The notes: generated by a model from the letters alone, not told the origin. A DNA stretch of 64,000 nucleotides from Morganella morganii (GCF_003996855.1 NZ_NRQY01000001.1:2258821-2322820); one strand, 5' to 3'; positions 35,827-46,400 are shown, counted from the first letter of the stretch. Numbers and translations: made by a program.

Positions 35827-38800
35827 CAGCCTCATTCTCCCTGTTTTTCTGATGTTGAAACATCGGCAAAAAGAGTTGTTGTGAAAATTGCTTTATTGCG
35901 TCCATAAGTGTTTCATCAAAATGGCGGAATGCACGGACAACATAATCGTCCTCCGCCTCGCCGGTAAACTGGTATCCCCCCTGCAATGTCTGCAGCAGCA
36001 GTAAACCGGCTTTATGTTGGAGTCCTTCATCATCAGAGAGTTCACCGGTGTTGTCATCCGCCAGCGTGGTCAGCCATGCCCAGCCGCTTTTGACAAAGAT
36101 GGGCAGCGGTTCATTCAGACCCCGGACAAACACATCCAGCAGCGGGCGCAGATAGTCCCGTGCCTGATCCGCCGTCAGCGGTTCAAAGATCCACACTGTA
36201 TCTCCGCGCCCGTACATCCGGCTGAATTGCTGCCGTCCGCTCAGGCTGTAAGTCAGATGTTCAATCCACAAACGCAGACCGCCCGACGCGGTCAGTGCTG
36301 CCGGGCGCCAGCGGAGCAACCCGTTCTCCTGAACACCCGTCAGTCGCCCGCTGTAAGTATAAGGCCCAATAACATCATGAAATGACTCAGTATCAGACTC
36401 CATCCGTGCATTGCGGATTTTCTCCGCCAGAACATCCATTTCCTGTAATTGTTCTTCCCAGTAAACCTGTGCAAACGCTCCGGCCGGCAGTTCCCCCGCC
36501 GCTTTCAGCAACCTGAAGACCTTTTCTTCCGGCTGACCATCCACCAGTGTGTCAAGCAACCTGGTGTTAAATCCGTAACGCTGCAAATTATTGACACTGA
36601 AGGGCTCTTCTTCCGGTAGTGCCACATCCTCAATCTCAAAATGCACATTCAGACGCTGCTGAAAAAAAGCCCTGACCGGATGCCGGTAAAACCGCAGCAG
36701 CTGATCAACGGTTATTTCTGTTATATTTTCTGCCGGAACCGGGACATTAAACGCGCCCTGCGCTTCTCCCTGCCGCAATGCGGCCGGTAACCACTGTGGC
36801 GCAAAACTCTGAAACTCTGCGCCTTCCCTGTAGTTGTCTGCCGCAAATGGTACGCGGGTGTGCCGGACAATCAGATGATTTTCCAGTGATTTCCGGCTGG
36901 TATCCAGATCGGCAAAGCGATCTTTCTCCAGACAGAAGCTGAGCCCTGCATATTCAAGCAGTTCACTGACCAGCACCGACGGATTTCGTTCTTCGTTATC
37001 TCTGACAGATCGGCCGATATAGCTGATATATAAATATTCTTTTGCTGATCCCAGCGCTTCGAGGAAAAGATAACGGTCATCATCGCGGCGTTTACGATCA
37101 CCCCGCCGGCTTTTTTCTGCCATCAGGTCAAATCCCAGCGGCGGGATTGTTCTCGGATAGACACCGTCATTCATGCCCAGCAGACAAATCACCTTAAACG
37201 GAACAGAACGCATCGGCATCAGTGTGCAGAAATTTACGGCGCCGGATAAAAAACGCTGGCTGATTTTCTCGTCATCCAGCCGCAGAGAGAGTTCATCACG
37301 GATCAGCGAGAGCGGGACATCCCCTTCATAACAGGTTTTCACGCCCTGATCCAATACCTGCTGCCACTGCTGAAGCACCATACTGAGTACCGGTTCGGTA
37401 TCCGGTGTCATCATAAAAAATGCGGATAACAGCTCAGAACCGGTTTCACGCCACTGTGCCGGTGTCCGCGGTTCACTCAGTATTTTCTGCCACTGCCGTA
37501 AAGTATCAATAAAAGCAGCCAGTTGCCCGACCCGGTCCGCCGACATGCCGGAAACCTCATCATAAGGCAGTATCCCGCGCCAGGTGCCTTCATCCTCTGC
37601 CATTGCATAGCCCAGCAGCATGCGATCCAGCCCGAATTTCCAGGTGTTCTGGCCAAAGACCGGCAGTGAGAAAGACTCTATATTATGATCATCCAACCCC
37701 CAGCGGACACCGGAACCGCTGACCCAGCGGCGCAAAAGCGGCAGGTCGCTCTCATCCAGCCCGAACTGCTGCGCCACTGCCGGAACTTCCAGCAGGCTGA
37801 GCACATGTTCTGAAGTGAAACGGCTCTGCGGTAATTCCAGCAGTGTCAGCACTGCCTGTAATACGGGGTGAGCCTGGCGGGCCTTACGGTCTGAAATGGC
37901 AAACGGCAGATAGCGGTTTTCGTTCCCCTGTCCGAAAACCGCCTGAATATAAGGAGAGTAGCTGTCGATATCCGCCACCATGACAATAATGTCGCGGGGA
38001 GTCAGTGACGGGTCGTTTTCCAGCAGGTTCAGTAAATAGTCCTGCAAAATCTCCACTTCCCGCTGCGGGCTGTGGCAGGAGTGAAATGTCAGGGAACGGT
38101 CATTATCCGCAATCACCCGCCGCCCTTCACTGGTGGAAAACTCCTCTTTATTTTTCCCCACCACGCTGCCGTCTTCCAGATTAAGAATATCCTGCTGAAC
38201 AGCAGACAGCAGTGTCTCTGCCGGGCGCTCGACAAAGGCTTTAATGGCATGAATTTCTTCAATATCTTCCAGAAAAAACAGGTTATCCCGGCCGGGGCGC
38301 CCCCATGATGCCAGCAGCGGGTTACCGGTATTTTGTTCCCCGTCCGCCTCAAAATCGAACAGTGAAGGTGCATCCTCATCCGATTTAAACCAGCTGACGG
38401 CTTTTTTATCCCAATAGCTTTGCGGCTTACGCGCCAGCATACGCCGCAGTGCGGCCGGGCTCCGTAAATCGCCCCAGTAATACTGGCAGGGATTGGTAAA
38501 CATCAGATGGATATGGGTATGCTGCCCGAGAGCCCGCAGAGCCTGAAGATAGACCGGCGGTAATGCGGAAATACCGCAGATAAACAGGCGGGGCGGCAGA
38601 TTGGAGACCACCTCCGGATCACCTTCATTAAGTACATCTATAAAACGCTGATAAAGATTGGCACGGTGCCATTCCGGTTGCCCCAGACTGCGGGTCAGAG
38701 TCTGAAGATCCCGCCACAGGCATTTCTGCCAGGACTGATTCTGACTCAGCCCGTCAATCAGCTCATTATTTTCCCAGGCCGTAAGCCAGTCAGGCCGGTA

Positions 38801-39220
38801 AACAAGATACTGGTCAAATAAGTCCGCAATACGACCCGACAGCTGATGCAGCTTGCGTTTATCCCCGTCATCATCAAGATAATGACGCAACGGGGCAAAA
38901 TCCGGGTCATTAAGACGCTGTGGCAGCAGTGACATCAGTTTCCAGGTCATCGCCCCTTTACTGAAAGCACTTTCTTTCGGAATACCCGGTAAGACACGGG
39001 TAAACATATCCCAGATAAATGTTGCGGGCAGCGGAAATGTAATATTCGCAGCAATGCCCAGTTTTTCCGCCAGACTGATTTGCAGCCACTGCGACATTCC
39101 CGGGCTTTGCACCAGCACAGTTTCAGGACAAAAAGGATCATTAATTTTATCATTATCAATAATATGGCATATCAGGTCTTTCAGCAGATCCAAATCATTA
39201 GAGTGATAAACCGTAAACAT
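35819..39220 (-). CDS. recC: Exodeoxyribonuclease V gamma subunit RecC
   Basis: This 1133-residue Chi-recognition subunit of RecBCD matches the size of E. coli RecC (1122). The start MFTVYHSNDLDLLKDLI and the segments VQSPGMSQWLQISLAEKLGI and FCTLMPMRSVPFKVICLLG are family signatures. The inactive helicase and nuclease domains lack catalytic residues, as is usual for RecC. The gene begins 10 bases after the end of ppdC and overlaps ptrA. Confidence 0.96.
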   Translation of the reverse strand: MFTVYHSNDLDLLKDLICHIIDNDKINDPFCPETVLVQSPGMSQWLQISLAEKLGIAANITFPLPATFIWDMFTRVLPGIPKESAFSKGAMTWKLMSLLPQRLNDPDFAPLRHYLDDDGDKRKLHQLSGRIADLFDQYLVYRPDWLTAWENNELIDGLSQNQSWQKCLWRDLQTLTRSLGQPEWHRANLYQRFIDVLNEGDPEVVSNLPPRLFICGISALPPVYLQALRALGQHTHIHLMFTNPCQYYWGDLRSPAALRRMLARKPQSYWDKKAVSWFKSDEDAPSLFDFEADGEQNTGNPLLASWGRPGRDNLFFLEDIEEIHAIKAFVERPAETLLSAVQQDILNLEDGSVVGKNKEEFSTSEGRRVIADNDRSLTFHSCHSPQREVEILQDYLLNLLENDPSLTPRDIIVMVADIDSYSPYIQAVFGQGNENRYLPFAISDRKARQAHPVLQAVLTLLELPQSRFTSEHVLSLLEVPAVAQQFGLDESDLPLLRRWVSGSGVRWGLDDHNIESFSLPVFGQNTWKFGLDRMLLGYAMAEDEGTWRGILPYDEVSGMSADRVGQLAAFIDTLRQWQKILSEPRTPAQWRETGSELLSAFFMMTPDTEPVLSMVLQQWQQVLDQGVKTCYEGDVPLSLIRDELSLRLDDEKISQRFLSGAVNFCTLMPMRSVPFKVICLLGMNDGVYPRTIPPLGFDLMAEKSRRGDRKRRDDDRYLFLEALGSAKEYLYISYIGRSVRDNEERNPSVLVSELLEYAGLSFCLEKDRFADLDTSRKSLENHLIVRHTRVPFAADNYREGAEFQSFAPQWLPAALRQGEAQGAFNVPVPAENITEITVDQLLRFYRHPVRAFFQQRLNVHFEIEDVALPEEEPFSVNNLQRYGFNTRLLDTLVDGQPEEKVFRLLKAAGELPAGAFAQVYWEEQLQEMDVLAEKIRNARMESDTESFHDVIGPYTYSGRLTGVQENGLLRWRPAALTASGGLRLWIEHLTYSLSGRQQFSRMYGRGDTVWIFEPLTADQARDYLRPLLDVFVRGLNEPLPIFVKSGWAWLTTLADDNTGELSDDEGLQHKAGLLLLQTLQGGYQFTGEAEDDYVVRAFRHFDETLMDAIKQFSQQLFLPMFQHQKNRENEADA

Positions 39221-39230
39221 TGTCCTGTCC

Positions 39231-39566
39231 TTACATACATTGCCATCTGCCGGCGGTTAACCGGCGCTCTCCCGAGGAGACCAGACCGATAGTAACGGAA
39301 ATACATCCCGGTGACACATTTTCCTGATAACTTTCCCATTTCTGCCGGGGAGACAGATGTGTCTGCATCATCTGCCGTAATACCCCGGGATCGGTGGTAA
39401 AACGCATCATCTGATGCAGATGGCGTACTGTACTGACATCTGTATACTGCCTGTGTTTTCCGCTGTGCAGAAGCTGATAATAGCGTAATAATCCTGTAAC
39501 CAGAACTGCAAATATAAAGGCGCAAACCATCACTTCCGGTAACGACATTCCGCGTTCATTCATCAT
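39231..39566 (-). CDS. ppdC: Prepilin-like protein PpdC
   Basis: This 111-residue type IV pilin-like protein has the cleavage/methylation motif NERGMSLPEVMVCAFIF. A hydrophobic N-terminal helix and a small C-terminal domain with two cysteines follow. AGGA lies 5 bases before the chosen ATG 39566; ATG 39581 is also in frame. It overlaps the end of ygdB and directly precedes recC. It is probably a minor pseudopilin; no assembly system is encoded nearby. Confidence 0.85.
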   Translation of the reverse strand: MMNERGMSLPEVMVCAFIFAVLVTGLLRYYQLLHSGKHRQYTDVSTVRHLHQMMRFTTDPGVLRQMMQTHLSPRQKWESYQENVSPGCISVTIGLVSSGERRLTAGRWQCM

Positions 39567-40071
39567 TTTTTCCTGTTTCATTGTGCCGGTTACAGGCGGG
39601 TTTTAAATCCGGCGGACAAAAATCACTCCAGCCCTGAGGCAATGCCGTCAGTATCATTCTGTCTCCTTCGTCCCGGGCGCTGACCAGCTGATAATGTGTG
39701 ATATTTTGTGCAAACCAGGGCGAGAACATACTTCCCTGTAATAACAGCTTATTAGCTCTCAGCCGCCGCAAACAACTTTTCAGTTCCCGGCCCGGCGGCG
39801 CCCGGCAATAAAACTGAGTTTCGTTCAGTGCTTGCCGGGACCAGTCCTGCGTCAGCCCCCATTCCAGGGCGGATGCCGCACCGGTGTCCGCGCGGTAAAA
39901 TTCAGTTTCATCCTGACCGTTACGCCACTCCGTCTGATAAAAGCGATGCAGAACAGATAACATCATCAGTGAAATTCCCAGCAACAGCATAATCATCAGC
40001 AGTAAGGCATTCCCCCCTGAACGATCATCTTTTTTCCTGCCGGGGCTACAGGTGGTAATTAGGCATAACAA
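39556..40071 (-). CDS. ygdB: YgdB family pilus-associated protein
   Basis: This 171-residue protein has an N-terminal hydrophobic helix (GGNALLLMIMLLLGISLMML) like a PilX-type pseudopilin, and a C-terminal PQGWSDFCPP motif also present in E. coli YgdB. The assigned start at 40071 has no good ribosome site, so the true start is uncertain. It overlaps both ppdB and ppdC. Confidence 0.8.
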   Translation of the reverse strand: MLCLITTCSPGRKKDDRSGGNALLLMIMLLLGISLMMLSVLHRFYQTEWRNGQDETEFYRADTGAASALEWGLTQDWSRQALNETQFYCRAPPGRELKSCLRRLRANKLLLQGSMFSPWFAQNITHYQLVSARDEGDRMILTALPQGWSDFCPPDLKPACNRHNETGKNDE

Positions 40072-40633
40072 TCAGGCTTTCTCCGGTTCGCTGTATTAAG
40101 GGCATATCCAGCCCGGTGAGTGTCAGGGTTAAGCGCAGACCATTTTTTCCGTGCAGTTTTACCGGCGTGACCAGAAACCGGGAAACGGTCACATAACGGT
40201 TGTCCGTCACTTTTTCCCAGCCGGAATCCCGGCAGCTGCGGGCGTTGCGTGTCCATTCCAGTGCCTGCTTATTCAGACGGTAACCAAAATGTTCCCCGAT
40301 TTTACGGATATTCCGTTCCCAGAGGCCATTGTGATTAAGATCGTAAGCAACAATAATACAGCTGCCGGCTACCTCGCCCTGCCTTGCCGCAATTTGCAGC
40401 GGGCTGCCCCGGCAGTGCCCCCGGCAGAATGCTGTCCGCCGGAGATCTTTTTCCAGCCGCAAAAGTGTTTCCCGCATAATGGTATCCATCTTATATTGCC
40501 GGTATGTGTTCAGAACATCCTGCCCGAGTGCAGGAAAAAAGCGGGTTACCGTTACCAGAATAACCGCACTGACAGCCATCCCCACCAGCATTTCAAATAA
40601 CAATAGCCCCTGCTCCCGTATTTTATTCAGCAT
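40046..40633 (-). CDS. ppdB: Prepilin-like protein PpdB
   Basis: This 195-residue pseudopilin has the N-terminal motif REQGLLLFEMLVGMAVSAVI and a globular domain with several cysteines (TAFCRGHCRG). It resembles PilW/GspJ-type minor pilins. ATG 40633 is chosen as it places the methylation motif at the normal distance and overlaps the ppdA stop by 7 bases. It is part of the ppdA-ppdB-ygdB-ppdC operon. Confidence 0.85.
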   Translation of the reverse strand: MLNKIREQGLLLFEMLVGMAVSAVILVTVTRFFPALGQDVLNTYRQYKMDTIMRETLLRLEKDLRRTAFCRGHCRGSPLQIAARQGEVAGSCIIVAYDLNHNGLWERNIRKIGEHFGYRLNKQALEWTRNARSCRDSGWEKVTDNRYVTVSRFLVTPVKLHGKNGLRLTLTLTGLDMPLIQRTGESLIVMPNYHL

Positions 40634-41094
40634 GACGGCACTCCGGATATCCTCCCCGGCGTACACAGCCGTATACGGCCGGGAGCTGAGATGATCAGTT
40701 TTATCTGTCCCTGTGAATTTTCCAGTATAAAACTGGCGGCAGAGGCAGTATGCCGGGTTCCCCAGAACGACACCGTATCCATAGTACCGGAAGCAATACG
40801 AACCCCTTCCATAGGAATGAACCCCTCCGGATCACCATCGCACTGCGTTGCTGATATCTGATAGCAGGCCCGGCTTTTCTCACCAAAAATAACCGCTATT
40901 TTCCGCGTTTCATTCAGATACGTTGCTTTCAGCTTATGGCTGCTGAGATATTGCTGAAACAACGCCGCAGTTTCTGTCAGATAACGCCGTTCTCTGTGGA
41001 TTTCCCAGGAAATATTAATAAATGAAACAGGTAATGCCATAATAAATAAAACAATAATGACTTCCATCAGCGATATCCCCCGTTCTTTCTGCAT
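40627..41094 (-). CDS. ppdA: Prepilin-like protein PpdA
   Basis: This 155-residue pseudopilin has the motif MQKERGISLMEVIIVLFIM, a GspH/FimT-type fold and two C-terminal cysteines. ATG 41094 gives the short leader expected for prepilin peptidase; the open frame extends upstream without support. It is the first gene of the pseudopilin operon that runs into recC. Confidence 0.87.
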   Translation of the reverse strand: MQKERGISLMEVIIVLFIMALPVSFINISWEIHRERRYLTETAALFQQYLSSHKLKATYLNETRKIAVIFGEKSRACYQISATQCDGDPEGFIPMEGVRIASGTMDTVSFWGTRHTASAASFILENSQGQIKLIISAPGRIRLCTPGRISGVPSC

Positions 41095-41591
41095 ATGATC
41101 ACCTGTTTCCGTTCTCTGCCGGAAAAATAACGGATTTACTGCTTCCGGAAAGACAAAAACGGAAAATATGCGATACAACAGGAAAAAATGTCTGCGGAAT
41201 GCTGCAAATACACATCCGTTTTTCGTGTCATGCGGAAAAAAATTATCTTCCGGAGAAAAAATGTGGAATAAACAAAATGAAGGCGATAAAAAGAGCAGAT
41301 TAAGATGCTCTTTAACAATACGGATATTACCCAATATAAAAATCCGTCGCCGGCACTACATTTAAAACACTTCACTTTTAGTGCCGGTGGCCGGGTATTA
41401 ATACTTCATGGCAACATCTTTATATAGAAAGTATTATTAATAAAAATTAAAATACAAATCATCATTAATTAAATTAACAAAACCAAATAAATTCACACTA
41501 ACAAAAATTAAGTAATTATTATTTTATATGAAACAAATAAAAATGATGCTATAATATTAAGATCATATACTGCGTCAACAGGAAAACAAAA
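41095..41591. other. AT-rich intergenic region between ppdA and thyA
   Basis: This 497-base region becomes extremely AT-rich from about 41,400. A near-consensus extended -10 (TGCTATAAT, 41547-41555) lies about 36 bases before the thyA start. No gene was recognised. The sudden AT-richness fits the idea that thyA and its control region came from elsewhere. Confidence 0.6.
41547..41555 (+). promoter_or_regulatory. Extended -10 of thyA
   Basis: TGCTATAAT is a perfect extended -10 element. No good -35 is seen 17 bases upstream (TATGAA), which is acceptable for an extended -10 promoter. Confidence 0.6.
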
Positions 41592-42527
41592 GTGGAACAA
41601 TATTTAGACATTGCAAAGCGGATTCTGGAGGAAGGGAAATGGATTGAAAATAAACGGACAGGTAAAAAATGTCTGACAATTATTAATGCCGATTTCACTT
41701 ACCACGTTGACAAAAATGAATTCCCGCTGGTGACCACCCGCAAAGCATTCTGGAAAGCCGCTATTGCAGAAATGCTCGGTTACTTACGCGGATATGACAA
41801 TGCTGCTCAGTTCAGGGCTATCGGCTGTAATACCTGGAACGCCAATGCGAATGAAAACACAGACTGGCTGGCAAACCCGAACCGCAAAGGTGAGGATGAT
41901 ATGGGCCGTGTTTATGGTGTTCAGGGGCGTCAGCTGAAAATATCCCCGACAGACGCACAGTATGATTTATTATTATCATTAAGTGATGCCGGAGATAAAG
42001 AAGGTGTTAAAACACTGATTAATGAACTGAGAAAAAATACATTCGATCAACTCCGTAAAGTATATGAGAATTTAAAAAAAGGAATTGATGACCGTGGTGA
42101 AATTATCTCATTCTGGAACCCGGGTGAATTTGATCAGGGCTGCCTGAGACCTTGCATGTTTATGCATCACTTCTCTGTTCTTGACGGTACATTATATTTA
42201 AACAGTTACCAACGCAGCTGTGATTATGCGCTCGGTTATGTTTTCAATGCACCACAGTGTTATTTTTTACTGGCTATTATGGCGCAGATAACCGGACTGA
42301 ATGCGGGTAAGGTTTATCACAAAGTAGTTAATCTGCATTTATATGAAGACCAATTAGAATTAATGCGTGATGTACAAATTACACGTAAACCATTTGTATC
42401 ACCAAAACTGCATATTAACCCTGAAATTAAAACGCTGGATGATTTAATGACATGGGTGACCACCGATGACTTTACGGTGACAGATTATCAGCATCACGAC
42501 CCGATTAAATACCCGTTCTCTGTCTGA
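41592..42527 (+). CDS. thyA: Thymidylate synthase, long form
   Basis: This 311-residue enzyme methylates dUMP to dTMP with methylenetetrahydrofolate. The catalytic cysteine is C188 ([10 protein letters not shown]). The nucleotide site reads [17 protein letters not shown], and the N-terminal [13 protein letters not shown] holds the phosphate arginine. It is about 47 residues longer than E. coli ThyA (264); the extra lies mainly between residues 115 and 165 ([19 protein letters not shown]). The gene is AT-rich relative to its neighbours. It points opposite to lgt, whereas in E. coli thyA and lgt overlap in one operon. Replacement by a foreign gene is likely. Confidence 0.94.
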   Translation: MEQYLDIAKRILEEGKWIENKRTGKKCLTIINADFTYHVDKNEFPLVTTRKAFWKAAIAEMLGYLRGYDNAAQFRAIGCNTWNANANENTDWLANPNRKGEDDMGRVYGVQGRQLKISPTDAQYDLLLSLSDAGDKEGVKTLINELRKNTFDQLRKVYENLKKGIDDRGEIISFWNPGEFDQGCLRPCMFMHHFSVLDGTLYLNSYQRSCDYALGYVFNAPQCYFLLAIMAQITGLNAGKVYHKVVNLHLYEDQLELMRDVQITRKPFVSPKLHINPEIKTLDDLMTWVTTDDFTVTDYQHHDPIKYPFSV

Positions 42528-42554
42528 TAAAAGCGTTAAATAACTGCGGATACA

Positions 42555-42584
42555 AAAACTGCATCAGTTACGATGCAGTTTTTT
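42555..42584. terminator. Bidirectional terminator between thyA and lgt
   Basis: AAAACTGCAT (42555-42564) and ATGCAGTTTT (42573-42582) form a perfect 10-bp stem with A- and T-tracts on both sides. It serves the convergent thyA and lgt. Confidence 0.85.
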
Positions 42585-42605
42585 GGTCGCTCACTGAAAC
42601 CGGTT

Positions 42606-43502
42606 CTATTCCGGTGTATTCTGTTTTCCGGTATCAATCTGTTTTTTATTTCCCGGGCATTTGTATGCCCACACCATCATCAGCACACCAATAATAATCA
42701 TCGGCACAGACAGAATCTGCCCCATACTGATCCCGCCGAATAAACCAAGCTGAGCATCCGGCTGACGGAAAAATTCAACAATGATACGGAACAGGCCGTA
42801 GCCAATCAGGAACAAGCCTGACACGCTGCCCATCGGCCGGGACTTGCGGACAAATATATTCAGAATGATAAAGAGGACGATCCCTTCGAGCAGCATTTCA
42901 TATAATTGCGACGGGTGACGCGGCAGAACACCGTATTGCTCAAGCACCGGCATCAGAGAAGGATCAGCAGCGGCCAGTTTTACATCTTCGCTGTAGGAGG
43001 TCGGGAACAGAATGGCCCACGGCGTATCGAGTGTTACACGTCCCCACAGTTCGCCGTTAATGAAGTTACCGATACGCCCCATACCGAGACCAAACGGAAT
43101 AAGTGGTGCGACAAAGTCAGCGACCTGTAAGAAATGACGCTTCGTGCGGCGGGCAAACCACCACATCGCAATAATGACACCCATCAGCCCGCCGTGGAAT
43201 GACATGCCGCCGTCCCAGACTTTCAGCAGATACAGCGGGTTTTCCGCAAACAACGGGAAGTTATAAAACAGAACATAACCGATACGGCCGCCCAGGAAAA
43301 CACCCACAAACCCGGCATATAACAGTGTTTCAACTTCGCTGCGTTTCCAGCCGCTGCCCGGTTTGTCTGCCCGCCGGTTGGCCAGCCACATGGCAAACAC
43401 AAACCCGACAAGATACATCAGCCCGTACCAGCGTAACGCCACCGGCCCCACAGAAAAAATAACAGGATCAAAATCCGGAAATGCCAGATAAGTGTTACTC
43501 AT
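42606..43502 (-). CDS. lgt: Prolipoprotein diacylglyceryl transferase Lgt
   Basis: This 298-residue inner-membrane enzyme adds diacylglycerol to the lipobox cysteine of prolipoproteins. It has about seven membrane helices. The signature is [18 protein letters not shown], with [15 protein letters not shown] carrying the catalytic His region. ptsP lies upstream on the same strand after about 108 bases. Confidence 0.96.
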   Translation of the reverse strand: MSNTYLAFPDFDPVIFSVGPVALRWYGLMYLVGFVFAMWLANRRADKPGSGWKRSEVETLLYAGFVGVFLGGRIGYVLFYNFPLFAENPLYLLKVWDGGMSFHGGLMGVIIAMWWFARRTKRHFLQVADFVAPLIPFGLGMGRIGNFINGELWGRVTLDTPWAILFPTSYSEDVKLAAADPSLMPVLEQYGVLPRHPSQLYEMLLEGIVLFIILNIFVRKSRPMGSVSGLFLIGYGLFRIIVEFFRQPDAQLGLFGGISMGQILSVPMIIIGVLMMVWAYKCPGNKKQIDTGKQNTPE

Positions 43503-43610
43503 CGTACCTCACACTGTGTGTTGTATCCGGCCGCAGGCGTTGCTCTGCCCGCCGCAGGCCGGGATGTATGACTGTATGGGCGGAACGGCCTCATTACGCG
43601 GGATGTGCGG

Positions 43611-45857
43611 TTAAGCACTGCCGCGGATAAGCTGTTCCAGTCCCTTGCTCTCAATAAACAGTTCCGCTTTTTCACGGATCTCAGCCGCTGTCTGTGCATC
43701 CAGCAATAATGCCATCAGCGGCTCCAGCGCTGTGGCATCCAGATGCCGCAGCAGATACTTAATACGCGGGATGCTCCGCCCGTTCATACTCAGCCGGCGA
43801 TATCCTAAACCAATCAGGATCATTGCACCTAACGGATTTGACGCCATTTCTCCGCAGACAGAGACCGGAATCCCCAGCTGGGTGGTTTCCGTCCGGACAA
43901 AATGCAGCATACGTAATACCGCCGGATGGAGCGAGTCATATAATGGTGCAACATGCGTATTATTCCGGTCGACCGCCAGCAGATACTGCGTTAAATCATT
44001 GGTGCCGACAGAAATAAAATCAATATATTGTTTCAGTTCCGGCAGCATAAACAACAATGACGGCACTTCCAGCATCACACCCACCGGCGGACGTTTCACC
44101 ATTTCTCCGGTCAGTACCGAGACTTCCTCGCAGGCGCGGTCAAGCAGGCGGATAGCCTCTTCAACCTCGGTAAGCCCGGAAATCATCGGGAATAATATCT
44201 TCAGATTATTCAGCCCGATATTAGCCCGCAGCATAGCACGCAGCTGGATAAGAAAAATCTCCGGCTGATCGAGCATCACACGGATACCACGCCAGCCCAG
44301 ACACGGATTTTCCTCACTGATAGGCATATACGGCAGTTGTTTATCCGCACCGATGTCCAGTGTCCGCAATACCACGGGTTTTCCGGCAAAGAGTTGCAGC
44401 ATATCCTGATAACGGATTTTCTGCTCTTCTTCTGACGGAAAACCATTATGCACGAGAAACGGTATTTCCGTGCGGTACAGGCCAATTCCGTCAATACTTT
44501 TGACGATTTTTTGCTCGTATTTCAGACTGAGCCCGGCATTCAGCTGAACAGAGACCCGCTCACCGCTTTTCAGTGCGGCGGAACGGCTGAGTTCGTCCTC
44601 AGCCAGCTGGCTGATAACCTGCTCCTGCTCAATAATCTGACGGAATTCCTGTGCTATCAGCGGCTCGGGTTCGATATAAACCACACCCCGGTAGCCGTCG
44701 AGGATAAGCAGGCGGTTATGCAGCAGTTCCGGCTGAATATCCGCGCCCATGATAACCGGAATGCCCATTGCCCTGACAAGAATAGCGGAATGAGAATGTG
44801 TTGCCCCGTCACGCACCACCACACCGGCGAGCTGTTCCTGCGGCAGTTCCGCCAGCAGGCTGGCACTCAATTCATCAGCCACCAGCACAAAGCGCTCCGG
44901 CCACTGGTTGCTGCCGGTAAAATTATCATCGAGATGAAACAGCAACCGCTGCCCGAGCGCACGCAAATCTGTGGCCCGCTCCCGCATATAGCTGTCCTGA
45001 AGTCCGGCAAACTGGGCGGCAAATTGTTCAATGACCGTTTTAACTGCCCATTCCGCCACAAAGCCCTGCTCCACCATACTGTACAACCCCTTTTTCAGTT
45101 GCAGGTCGTTCAGCAGATGGGAGTAGAGGTCGAAAATAGCAGCACTCTCTTTTTGTGATGCAGCATTAAAACGCTTGCTGATGCGGCGGCACTCTGCCGT
45201 GGCATCCTCCAGCGCTTTATTCAGACGGGCACGCTCCTGTACACGATCCAGCGCAGAGGCTTCTGAAACATGCTCAAGCACAGGCTGTGAGCGGTCTTCC
45301 CAGCCATAGGCCATCACAATCCCGGAGGAAACAGGAATAGCCTGAATGCGGGTCTGGCGGAACTGTCCGAACAATCCTTTGGTTTGTGCCTGTGCCAGCA
45401 GTACCGCCAGCTGCATCGCCAGAGTGACAATAAAAGACTCTTCCGTTTCACTGAACAGGCGCTTTTCTCTCTGCTGAACCACCAGTACACCCAGTAACTG
45501 ACGGCGGTACACCACCGGCGCACCAAGAAACGCACGCAGATTATCTTCTTTTACCTGAGGGAGATATTTAAAACCGGGGTGTTCGCGGACATCCGCAATA
45601 TTGATAAGCTCGGCGCGGTGGCCGACATGGCCGACCACACCTTCGCCGAAAGCCAGACTAACAGCACGGCCGCGGGGCTTTTTCAGCCCCTGCGTTGCCA
45701 TCAGATAAAAACATTGATGCTGATTATCTGCCAGGTAGATAGAACAGACATCTGTTCCCATCGCCTGACAGGTTTCTTTAACCAGAAGCTCCAGCGCTTC
45801 CGCGAGATCGGCGGCGGCAGCCACTTTTTCAATCACTTCACGTAAACGCGTCAGCAT
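43611..45857 (-). CDS. ptsP: Phosphoenolpyruvate phosphotransferase PtsP (EI-Ntr)
   Basis: This 748-residue first enzyme of the nitrogen PTS passes phosphate from PEP to NPr. The N-terminal GAF domain (about residues 1-165) senses glutamine/alpha-ketoglutarate in E. coli. The phosphohistidine domain has ATHSHSAILVRAMGIPVIMG, and the PEP-binding barrel has LYRTEIPFLVHNGFPSE and VSVCGEMASNPLGA. The length equals that of E. coli PtsP. It starts 9 bases after rppH ends. Confidence 0.96.
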   Translation of the reverse strand: MLTRLREVIEKVAAAADLAEALELLVKETCQAMGTDVCSIYLADNQHQCFYLMATQGLKKPRGRAVSLAFGEGVVGHVGHRAELINIADVREHPGFKYLPQVKEDNLRAFLGAPVVYRRQLLGVLVVQQREKRLFSETEESFIVTLAMQLAVLLAQAQTKGLFGQFRQTRIQAIPVSSGIVMAYGWEDRSQPVLEHVSEASALDRVQERARLNKALEDATAECRRISKRFNAASQKESAAIFDLYSHLLNDLQLKKGLYSMVEQGFVAEWAVKTVIEQFAAQFAGLQDSYMRERATDLRALGQRLLFHLDDNFTGSNQWPERFVLVADELSASLLAELPQEQLAGVVVRDGATHSHSAILVRAMGIPVIMGADIQPELLHNRLLILDGYRGVVYIEPEPLIAQEFRQIIEQEQVISQLAEDELSRSAALKSGERVSVQLNAGLSLKYEQKIVKSIDGIGLYRTEIPFLVHNGFPSEEEQKIRYQDMLQLFAGKPVVLRTLDIGADKQLPYMPISEENPCLGWRGIRVMLDQPEIFLIQLRAMLRANIGLNNLKILFPMISGLTEVEEAIRLLDRACEEVSVLTGEMVKRPPVGVMLEVPSLLFMLPELKQYIDFISVGTNDLTQYLLAVDRNNTHVAPLYDSLHPAVLRMLHFVRTETTQLGIPVSVCGEMASNPLGAMILIGLGYRRLSMNGRSIPRIKYLLRHLDATALEPLMALLLDAQTAAEIREKAELFIESKGLEQLIRGSA

Positions 45858-45866
45858 CCGTTCCCC

Positions 45867-46400
45867 CTAATTCTGGCGCCGGCGACGATAGGGAAACGGT
45901 GCCCGCACAGCCGTCGCTTCGCTGTTGGCAGGCATCACAACGGAAGAAAACTCTTTCATGACGCGCCGGTACACATCGCGTTTGAAAGAGACCACCTGAC
46001 GAACAGGATACCAGTAGGTGACCCAGCGCCAGCCGTCAAATTCCGGCGACTTGCTGCGGGTCACATTGACCTCTTTGTCCTCGCAGAGCAGCTGAAGTAA
46101 AAACCAGCGCTGCTTCTGACCGATACAAACCGGTTTGGTATCCCAACGCACCAAACGTTTGGGTAATTTGTAGCGCAGCCAGTTGCGGGTGACCGCCAGG
46201 ATACGCACATCTTTACGCGTTAAACCAACTTCCTCATACAACTCACGGTACATGGCCTGTTCCGGTGACTCGCCGGGATTGATACCTCCCTGAGGAAACT
46301 GCCACGAGTGCTGTCCGTAGCGGCGGGCCCATAAAACCTGGCCTTCCTTATTACAAATTACAATCCCGACATTCGGGCGGTAGCCATCATCATCAATCAC
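45867..46400 (-). CDS. rppH: RNA pyrophosphohydrolase RppH
   Basis: This 177-residue Nudix hydrolase removes pyrophosphate from mRNA 5' ends and so triggers RNase E decay. The Nudix box reads [20 protein letters not shown] followed by VGL. The N-terminus [15 protein letters not shown] is that of the family. It precedes ptsP, as in E. coli; mutH, upstream in E. coli, is absent here and thi genes follow on the other strand. Confidence 0.96.
   Translation of the reverse strand: MIDDDGYRPNVGIVICNKEGQVLWARRYGQHSWQFPQGGINPGESPEQAMYRELYEEVGLTRKDVRILAVTRNWLRYKLPKRLVRWDTKPVCIGQKQRWFLLQLLCEDKEVNVTRSKSPEFDGWRWVTYWYPVRQVVSFKRDVYRRVMKEFSSVVMPANSEATAVRAPFPYRRRRQN

Noticed and set aside
39231..41094. Pseudopilin genes as part of a complete secretion or pilus system
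   Set aside because: Only the four pseudopilin-like genes are here; no ATPase, platform protein, secretin or prepilin peptidase is nearby.
44448..45158. 236-codon plus-strand frame opposite ptsP
   Set aside because: It is fully antisense to conserved PtsP coding sequence; such shadows are common in these GC-richer genes.
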